NCBI GenBank assembly: GCA_927911475.1
Contig: CAKMPP010000113.1
Coordinates: 1-6,555 of the forward strand
Direction: 5' to 3'
Length of the DNA stretch: 6,555 nucleotides
Origin: an uncultured Solobacterium sp.
GTDB lineage: Bacteria; Bacillota_I; Bacilli_A; Erysipelotrichales; Erysipelotrichaceae
A program made the position numbers and the translations under genes. The notes under the pieces are model-generated. The model saw nothing but the letters and a program-made list of their open reading frames with translations, was not told the DNA's origin and ran no database searches. The number at the start of each line of letters is the position of its first letter. The stretch's first letter is position 1. Shown here piece after piece: positions 1 to 3,946 of the stretch.

Positions 1-643
1 GTGTAACAGCCATCAATAAGAACAAGATAATGTATGGTAATCCACTAAGAACACCTTTAAATAATAGACCGAATGCTTCGCTAGGCTTAACCTGTAAATT
101 CATTCCTAAGAATGTACCATTTACAATGGCTTCTGCACGCTGGATAGCCATGAACATAGCCATGATGATAGGTAACTGAATGAACTGTACTAACATCATA
201 GAACCAGGGTTAACGTCATACTTCTTCATTAACTGCTGTTGTTCTTGAGCCATACGCATCTTAGATGCTTGATCGTCACGGCCTTCATATTTACGTTGAA
301 TCTTATTTAATTCAGGCTGTAACATCTGCATTCTTTGCATACCCATCTGGGATTTTAATGTAAAGACTGCAAGTAAACCATTCACAACCGCAGTAACGAC
401 AGCGATTGCACCACCAACAGTGATAATTGGTGCTAAGTGGTTAAGTACCCAGCTTAGTGGCCAAACAAATAATGCATTAAACCAGTTTTCAGACTGGAAG
501 ATATCTCCAAAAGTTGTTGTGTTGGAAATCAAAATAATGTGACCATTAGCATCCTTTGGAGCTGTACAACCTGTAGCTGTCACTACGATTGTCACAATTG
601 CCATTAAGGCAAGTAGTTTCTTTGTACGAGGGGTAAACTTCAT
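1..643 (-). CDS. yidC: YidC/OxaA-family membrane protein insertase (lipoprotein), 3' end outside the window
   Basis: YidC inserts and folds inner-membrane proteins, alone or with SecYEG. The first 214 residues are visible and the reading frame is open to the window edge. The start ATG at 641-643 is preceded by AGGAG at good spacing, 20 bases after the rnpA stop. Residues 1-26 form a lipoprotein signal: basic MKFTPRTKK, a hydrophobic stretch, then a lipobox ending in Cys26. A hydrophobic segment at about 60-95 is followed by the family's cytoplasmic hairpin with MQMLQPELNKIQRKYEG (about 106-121), then the NPGSMMLVQFIQLPIIMAMF region (about 145-164) and a further hydrophobic segment from about 202. 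The order yidC after rpmH and rnpA is the classic bacterial arrangement. At the position where Gram-positive YidC proteins carry the conserved groove arginine this protein has Asn88. Family assignment is secure; the substitution is judged by eye. Confidence 0.95.
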   Translation of the reverse strand, partial: MKFTPRTKKLLALMAIVTIVVTATGCTAPKDANGHIILISNTTTFGDIFQSENWFNALFVWPLSWVLNHLAPIITVGGAIAVVTAVVNGLLAVFTLKSQMGMQRMQMLQPELNKIQRKYEGRDDQASKMRMAQEQQQLMKKYDVNPGSMMLVQFIQLPIIMAMFMAIQRAEAIVNGTFLGMNLQVKPSEAFGLLFKGVLSGLPYIILFLLMAVT

Positions 644-663
644 ATTTTCTCCTTATGTTTCAA

Positions 664-997
664 CTATTTAATTTTAGCCTTAATTAATAGTTTTTCCAAG
701 TTATTTTTATTCTCCTCATAGCTAAGAGAAGAATAGCTAAAGCGGATAATTAAGACCATGTCTTGTTTTGTATTTTGAAAATCAATTAATTCATGACACA
801 TCATACGAACCTGACGTTTATATAGATTGCGATGTACGGCATTTCCTAGCTTCTTAGAAACAGAAACACCAATACGCGCCTCATCACCTTCTTTAGGGCC
901 GTAATAGATGACAAAAGATTGATTTACAATCTTTGTCCCCTTTTTAATCATGGATTGGAATTCTTCCGCTTTTTTTAATTCGATTCTTTACTTTCAT
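664..997 (-). CDS. rnpA: Ribonuclease P protein component, frame interrupted by a one-base insertion
   Basis: RnpA is the protein subunit of RNase P; it binds the catalytic RNA and helps it cleave the 5' leader from precursor tRNAs. The signature ARIGVSVSKKLGNAVHRN followed by LYKRQVR is clear. Reading only from the internal ATG at 949-951 gives 95 residues and lacks the usual N-terminus. The expected start is ATG at 995-997, preceded by AGAGG six bases away, giving MKVKNRIKK; the next base shifts the frame. Removing one A from the seven-A run (970-976, read on the minus strand) yields MKVKNRIKKAEEFQSMIKKG and a normal 110-residue protein. The gene lies between rpmH and yidC. Since rnpA is essential, an assembly insertion is more likely than a real mutation. 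Confidence 0.92.
970..976 (-). other. Homopolymer frameshift site in rnpA (A7, expected A6)
   Basis: The minus strand reads a run of seven A between codons for Arg-Ile and Ala-Glu-Glu-Phe. Six A would join the ATG at 995-997, which has a good ribosome binding site, to the rest of RnpA without a break. The upstream and downstream peptides both match the family, so the break is placed within this run with high confidence. Confidence 0.85.
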
Positions 998-1013
998 CTC
1001 TAACCTCTATAGT

Positions 1014-1040
1014 AAGAAAAAAACCACCAATGGTGGCTTC
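1014..1040 (-). terminator. Intrinsic terminator or attenuator between rpmH and rnpA
   Basis: Directly after the rpmH stop codon the minus strand reads AAGCCACC-ATT-GGTGGTTT, an eight-pair stem (one G-U pair) with a three-base loop, running into seven T (1017-1023). On the plus strand no T run follows, so it acts on rpmH transcription. Only about 17 bases separate it from the rnpA start at 997 and no promoter is visible there, so rnpA and yidC probably depend on read-through. That would make this a partial terminator setting L34 above RNase P protein; the regulatory role is inference. Confidence 0.75.
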
Positions 1041-1175
1041 TTAAGCAGATAAGACCTTTCTTCCCTTAGCTCTACGTCTGTTGATAACTTTACGTCCACC
1101 CACAGTAGCCATACGGGCTCTAAAGCCGTGTGTAGCTTTATTCTTTTTCTTGCTTGGTTGGTATGTTCTCTTCAT
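1041..1175 (-). CDS. rpmH: 50S ribosomal protein L34
   Basis: L34 is a small, very basic protein of the large ribosomal subunit. The 44-residue product starts MKRTYQPSKKKNKATHGFRA and ends with INRRRAKGRKVLSA, which is the full-length family pattern; 44 residues is the usual bacterial length. The start is the ATG at 1173-1175, chosen over the ATG at 1177-1179 because the latter is in another frame that stops after 13 codons. A strong GGAGGT lies seven bases upstream. It is the first gene of the rpmH-rnpA-yidC cluster, with a consensus promoter upstream and a hairpin terminator immediately after the stop. Recognition is essentially certain. Confidence 0.98.
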   Translation of the reverse strand: MKRTYQPSKKKNKATHGFRARMATVGGRKVINRRRAKGRKVLSA

Positions 1176-1219
1176 TCATGCCACCTCCAAATTACTATAT
1201 ATTGAACATATGCTCATAA

Positions 1220-1248
1220 ATAATACTTTTTGAAGGGAAAAATGTCAA
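1220..1248 (-). promoter_or_regulatory. SigA-type promoter of rpmH
   Basis: The minus strand carries a perfect -35 TTGACA (1243-1248), a 17-base spacer and a -10 TATTAT (1220-1225). It lies about 45 bases upstream of the rpmH start codon, giving a short leader with the GGAGGT ribosome binding site (1183-1188). The near-consensus match fits a highly expressed ribosomal protein gene. The usual neighbour dnaA with DnaA boxes is not present upstream. Confidence 0.85.
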
Positions 1249-1298
1249 CGCTAGAATGAAAATAGATAAAAAAGAATTATAGAAAATTTCACACAAAC

Positions 1299-1330
1299 AA
1301 AAAAACAAAGTAGAGTTTTTCTACTTTGTT
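1299..1330 (-). terminator. Intrinsic terminator of the VanY-like gene
   Basis: On the minus strand AACAAAGTAG (1321-1330) pairs perfectly over ten bases with CTACTTTGTT (1304-1313) around a seven-base loop and runs into seven T (1299-1305). The TAG stop codon of the VanY-like gene (1321-1323) is part of the stem. It isolates this gene from the rpmH promoter just downstream. Confidence 0.85.
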
Positions 1331-2099
1331 ATCTGATAAAATTCTTCAAATGTTAAATCAGTACCACCTTGTTCATACATTGCGCTAGAAACATCAGTTC
1401 CAACATAGCGGTAATGCCATGGCATATAGCTATACCCCGTAATATCCTGCTTCTTATCAGGATAACGTAGGATAAATCCATAAGTATGCGCATTTTCATA
1501 TAACCACTTACCAGCAGGTGTATTTGCGAAGTCTACAGAGCTTGTACCAGTCGCTGTATCTGTAAAGTCGAGTGCTAAACCTGTCTGATTTTCACTATAA
1601 CCTGCTTTAGCAGTTGTATCAGAGGCTTCTTTTTCACCTAACTTACTTACACGGTCTTCATAAAGTGTCTGTTGTTCATCATAAGAGCGGTATCCAGCAG
1701 TAACATAAAGTTTAATACCAGCAGCTTCTGCAGCGGAAATCATAGATTTAGCCGCATCACCAACATCCTGACGGATTTGAATTACATCTGCAGTACTCTG
1801 TAAATAAGGAGAAGCTAGATTTGCAGGAACAAAATCACGTGAAAGGGAGTGATTTTTATCAACCAATACCGTAACACTGTTAGGATCTGTCAAATGGGCT
1901 GGTAAAGCAGATGCAGTTGGCTCTACTGTTGAAGCAGTAGTCGTAGGCTCTGGAGTAGGTGTTGCTTTCTTTAATAATTCTGGATGACTATTGACGTAGA
2001 GAGCTACGCAGAATAAGCATACAGATACTAGTAATAAGAATTTAAGCAGTGTAGGAACACTGAGAAATTTCGTTTTTTAACTTTTTTTTCGTTTTCCAT
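1321..2099 (-). CDS. Membrane-anchored VanY-like M15 D-Ala-D-Ala carboxypeptidase family protein, probably inactive; frameshifted near its start
   Basis: The family trims the terminal D-Ala of peptidoglycan stem peptides outside the membrane using zinc. Visible order: basic N-terminus, one membrane segment (KFLLLVSVCLFCVALYV), a Thr/Pro-rich linker with TPTPEPTTTAS, then a VanY domain with TAGYRSYDEQQTLY, SENQTGLALDF and DITGYSYMPWHYRYVG. The usual motifs are SxHxxGxAxD and E-x-WH: here the zinc-binding His is Asn (codon 1588-1590) and the catalytic Glu is Met (codon 1423-1425), while the Asp and the last His remain. This points to a pseudoenzyme. The long open frame has no ATG or plausible start upstream of the membrane segment. 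ATG 2097-2099, with AAAGGA eight bases before it, joins the frame only if the A6 run at 2073-2078 is A7, giving MENEKKVKKTKFLSVP and about 259 residues. The gene is monocistronic, with its own promoter and terminator. The fold is confident; activity is doubtful. Confidence 0.88.
2073..2078 (-). other. Homopolymer frameshift site near the start of the VanY-like gene (A6, expected A7)
   Basis: From ATG 2097-2099 the frame reads MENEKKVKK and then leaves the membrane-segment frame at a run of six A. One more A would continue into TKFLSVPTLLKFL. A fix in the neighbouring A8 run (2082-2089) is excluded because it creates an immediate TAA. Confidence 0.7.
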
Positions 2100-2121
2100 A
2101 ACTTTTTTCCTTTATATATAA

Positions 2122-2139
2122 ATACATTAAATAATGTAT
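2122..2139. promoter_or_regulatory. Perfect palindrome, possible operator
   Basis: ATACATTA and TAATGTAT form perfect eight-base inverted arms around AA. The palindrome covers the predicted transcription start of the VanY-like gene, a common place for a repressor site. It is AT-rich and could instead be a weak hairpin at the 5' end of the mRNA. No regulator gene is visible in the window. Confidence 0.4.
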
Positions 2140-2143
2140 AGGT

Positions 2144-2171
2144 ATTTTACCATATAACAAATGATTCGCAA
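2144..2171 (-). promoter_or_regulatory. Predicted promoter of the VanY-like gene
   Basis: The minus strand shows TTGCGA (2166-2171), a 16-base spacer and TAAAAT (2144-2149) preceded by a TGG extended -10 element. The predicted transcription start is near 2137, leaving a leader of about 38 bases with AAAGGA at 2108-2113. The -35 lies only three bases from the -35 of the divergent plus-strand promoter. Confidence 0.55.
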
Positions 2172-2174
2172 ATT

Positions 2175-2204
2175 TTGAACAAGTCTTAGATATTTCTGTA
2201 TAAT
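2175..2204 (+). promoter_or_regulatory. Predicted SigA-type promoter of the small-protein/repeat-protein/pth operon
   Basis: TTGAAC (2175-2180) and a perfect TATAAT (2199-2204) are separated by 18 bases. The start would fall near 2211, giving a leader of about 20 bases that contains the strong GGGAGGG site. This is the only clear plus-strand promoter before pth. Confidence 0.75.
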
Positions 2205-2231
2205 ATATAGATAAGTACGGGAGGGAAAAAT

Positions 2232-2333
2232 ATGAACCCAGCAAGATTCGTAACATTCGCAATGTATATTGCAATGGCATATTTAGTAGTAAAGATATTT
2301 ATTTCATCAAAGCGTAATGGAAAAATAAGATGA
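2232..2333 (+). CDS. Small single-pass membrane protein, 33 residues, unknown function
   Basis: The ATG at 2232-2234 follows GGGAGGG (2219-2225) at six-base spacing, one of the strongest ribosome binding sites in the window, and lies directly downstream of a TATAAT promoter. The product begins MNPARFVTFAMYIAMAYLVV and continues KIFISSKRNGKIR. Residues about 6-26 form one hydrophobic helix and the C-terminus is strongly basic, so by the positive-inside rule the tail is probably cytoplasmic. The TGA stop overlaps the ATG of the next gene in an ATGA junction, indicating translational coupling. I do not recognise a family. It could instead be a leader peptide whose translation controls the next gene, but the membrane-protein composition argues for a real product. 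Confidence 0.72.
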   Translation: MNPARFVTFAMYIAMAYLVVKIFISSKRNGKIR

Positions 2334-3247
2334 TTATTGACGCAGTACGCTTAATCAATGAGAAGGAGATGTTCTTTAATCGCGTGGATCAATTAATTTC
2401 AACTGTTAATGATCCAGAATTTGCCAATAAAGGACGTGTATTAAAACTTTGGGGATGTGCATATCACCAAGACTTCAACGAATTTGATACAACATTACAA
2501 GAACTAGATATCGATTCGTTAATTGAAGATAAGAAGGGTGTTAAGTCAATTGACACAAATGAAGATTCATTCTTCTATTTATATCTAGCAATTCCAAATG
2601 TATTACATCATGTCGGTAGAGATGATTTACGTAATAACATGCATGCAAAGTTACAACCATATGAAGAATTATTAGGAAATCAACTTGCAAAGGCATTATC
2701 AGACCAGTTTGATAAATATTATGATTCTGTAGAAGACCGTGGCCAGACATTCTTTGAAAAGTTACTAGAAGGTGACTATGAAGGATATATCTATTCGAGA
2801 ACTATGATTGGTATTTATAAGAATCTCGCAAACGCTACACTTTATAAGATTTATCAAGACCAAGCAAAGTTTGATAAACAAGAAGAACTAAAACCAATGT
2901 TAGAACAATTTGCACAAACAGGTGTTGGTAAGAGATGGATTCAAAGTTTAGATATTACTTTAGATAGTACTACAGAAGAAACTATTGAAACAGAAGTTGT
3001 AGAAAACAAGAAGCCTCATTCTGAAGAAAATCTATCTGAAACAATGGTATTAGAAAAATTAACAGATAGTGATATTGAACAGCACGAACAAAAGACATCT
3101 GAAAACTTATCTGAAACAATGGTGTTGGAGAAATTAACCGACAGCGATATTGAAAAGTTAGATCAAAAACCATCTGAAAATCTATCTGAGACAATGGTTC
3201 TAGAGAGATTAACAGATGCGGATTTAGAAGAAAAGGATAACAAGTAA
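2330..3247 (+). CDS. Protein of unknown function with three C-terminal 25-residue repeats
   Basis: I do not recognise this 305-residue protein. It has no signal peptide or membrane segment, so it is probably cytoplasmic. Residues 1 to about 215 look mainly helical and rich in Tyr, Phe and Leu, with an ordinary folded composition. Residues about 216-232 are an acidic Thr/Glu linker. Residues 233-305 are three tandem units, each opening ENLSETMVLE(K/R)LTD and continuing with acidic residues; units start at 233, 258 and 283 and the last is two residues short. The start overlaps the stop of the small membrane protein by ATGA, and no strong ribosome binding site of its own is seen, so it is likely translated by coupling. 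The stop overlaps the pth start in TAATG. The repeats look like flexible short binding motifs rather than a folded domain; that is inference. Confidence 0.9.
   Translation: MIIDAVRLINEKEMFFNRVDQLISTVNDPEFANKGRVLKLWGCAYHQDFNEFDTTLQELDIDSLIEDKKGVKSIDTNEDSFFYLYLAIPNVLHHVGRDDLRNNMHAKLQPYEELLGNQLAKALSDQFDKYYDSVEDRGQTFFEKLLEGDYEGYIYSRTMIGIYKNLANATLYKIYQDQAKFDKQEELKPMLEQFAQTGVGKRWIQSLDITLDSTTEETIETEVVENKKPHSEENLSETMVLEKLTDSDIEQHEQKTSENLSETMVLEKLTDSDIEKLDQKPSENLSETMVLERLTDADLEEKDNK
3026..3244 (+). repeat. Three tandem 75-base coding repeats
   Basis: Units begin at 3026, 3101 and 3176 (75, 75 and 69 bases), in frame. The first 18 residues of units 1 and 2 are identical, ENLSETMVLEKLTDSDIE, although their DNA differs at eight bases, all synonymous. 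Unit 3 differs at a few residues (Arg for Lys, Ala for Ser, Leu for Ile). Protein-level conservation with drifted DNA points to old duplications kept by selection on the peptide. Confidence 0.95.
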
Positions 3248-3828
3248 TGAAGTTAATTGCAGGTTTAGGAAACCCTGGCAAGGAATATGAAAAGACAAGA
3301 CATAACAGTGGATTTCTAGCTGTGGATAAACTAGCTGAAAAGTTAGGAACTTCCATTACATCTGAAAAGTGGAATGCACTTATCGCTAGCGTTAGAATCA
3401 ATGGTGAACAAGTAACACTCATGAAGCCACTTACATATATGAATGATTCAGGTAGTGCAATCTCACAAGCTGTAAAGTTCTATAAGTTACAACCAGAGGA
3501 TATTCTAATCTTACATGATGATATGGATATTCCAGTTGGTGCTTTACGTATTCGTAAGAATGGTTCTGGTGGTGGACAAAAGGGTATGAAGTCTATTATC
3601 AATGCAGTCGGAACAGACCAAATTGCACGTGTACGAATTGGTGTTGGTCATAGTGAGCCAGGAAATCACGCAAAGGTTCCTGATTGGGTATTATCTCCAG
3701 TCCCAAAGGCAGAACGAGAAGAGTTTGAACGTATCATCTCTATCGCTGCAGATGCGGCAGAAGCTTGGGTTAATGAACCTTTAGATAAAGTAATGAACAA
3801 ATACAACATCAAAGAAAAGAAAAAGTAA
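3247..3828 (+). CDS. pth: Peptidyl-tRNA hydrolase
   Basis: Pth cleaves the ester bond of peptidyl-tRNAs that drop off the ribosome, freeing tRNA for reuse; it is a cytoplasmic and usually essential enzyme. The 193-residue product has normal family length. Visible motifs are LIAGLGNPGKEYEKTRHNSG (Asn9, catalytic His19), KPLTYMNDSG (Asn66) and ILHDDMD (Asp91), which match the four core active-site positions. In the fifth region the common GGHNG is GGQKG here, placing Gln111 and Lys112 where His and Asn are usual. The ATG overlaps the stop of the upstream gene by one base, and AAAAGGA sits at 3231-3237. It ends the operon, with a strong terminator four bases after the stop. Confidence 0.97.
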   Translation: MKLIAGLGNPGKEYEKTRHNSGFLAVDKLAEKLGTSITSEKWNALIASVRINGEQVTLMKPLTYMNDSGSAISQAVKFYKLQPEDILILHDDMDIPVGALRIRKNGSGGGQKGMKSIINAVGTDQIARVRIGVGHSEPGNHAKVPDWVLSPVPKAEREEFERIISIAADAAEAWVNEPLDKVMNKYNIKEKKK

Positions 3829-3831
3829 GTC

Positions 3832-3859
3832 AAAATTGCCATGATTTGTGGCAATTTTT
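3832..3859 (+). terminator. Intrinsic terminator after pth
   Basis: AAAATTGCCA (3832-3841) pairs perfectly over ten bases with TGGCAATTTT (3849-3858) around a seven-base loop and ends in a T run. It begins three bases after the pth stop and separates the operon from mfd. The A-rich 5' arm means a weaker reverse-strand function is possible, but no gene there needs it. Confidence 0.88.
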
Positions 3860-3916
3860 CTTATCTATGAGAAATATGGATTAAGTGTTCTTCTGTTTTT
3901 CAAAGGGTAATGATGA

Positions 3917-3922
3917 TAAAAT
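3917..3922 (+). promoter_or_regulatory. Weak candidate -10 element for mfd
   Basis: TAAAAT lies about 25 bases before the mfd start codon. The region about 17 bases upstream (TGTTTT, 3894-3899) is a poor -35. A promoter is expected between the pth terminator and mfd, but this exact placement is tentative. Confidence 0.3.
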
Positions 3923-3946
3923 AAGAAGACACAAAAAGGAGATTAC

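Noticed and set aside
1176..1298. Replication origin next to rpmH
   Set aside because: The rpmH neighbourhood often contains dnaA and oriC, but no TTATCCACA-type DnaA box cluster or dnaA was found here or elsewhere in the window.
1891..1893. TTG as the start of the VanY-like protein, giving 190 residues
   Set aside because: The open frame continues upstream through a Thr/Pro linker and a clear membrane anchor, which would be lost with this start, and no ribosome binding site precedes it.
2073..2089. Programmed ribosomal frameshifting in the VanY-like gene
   Set aside because: A slippery A-run exists, but no stimulatory structure is visible, and breaks in rnpA and mfd go in differing directions, which fits random indels better.
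2077..2280. A 67-residue minus-strand open frame in the divergent promoter region
   Set aside because: It overlaps the small membrane protein, both promoters and the palindrome, has no matching ribosome binding site, and its composition reflects AT-rich noncoding DNA.
2982..3422. A 146-residue minus-strand open frame across the repeats and the start of pth
   Set aside because: It lies opposite two well-supported plus-strand genes, has a Ser/Leu/Phe-rich shadow composition and no ribosome binding site or promoter of its own.
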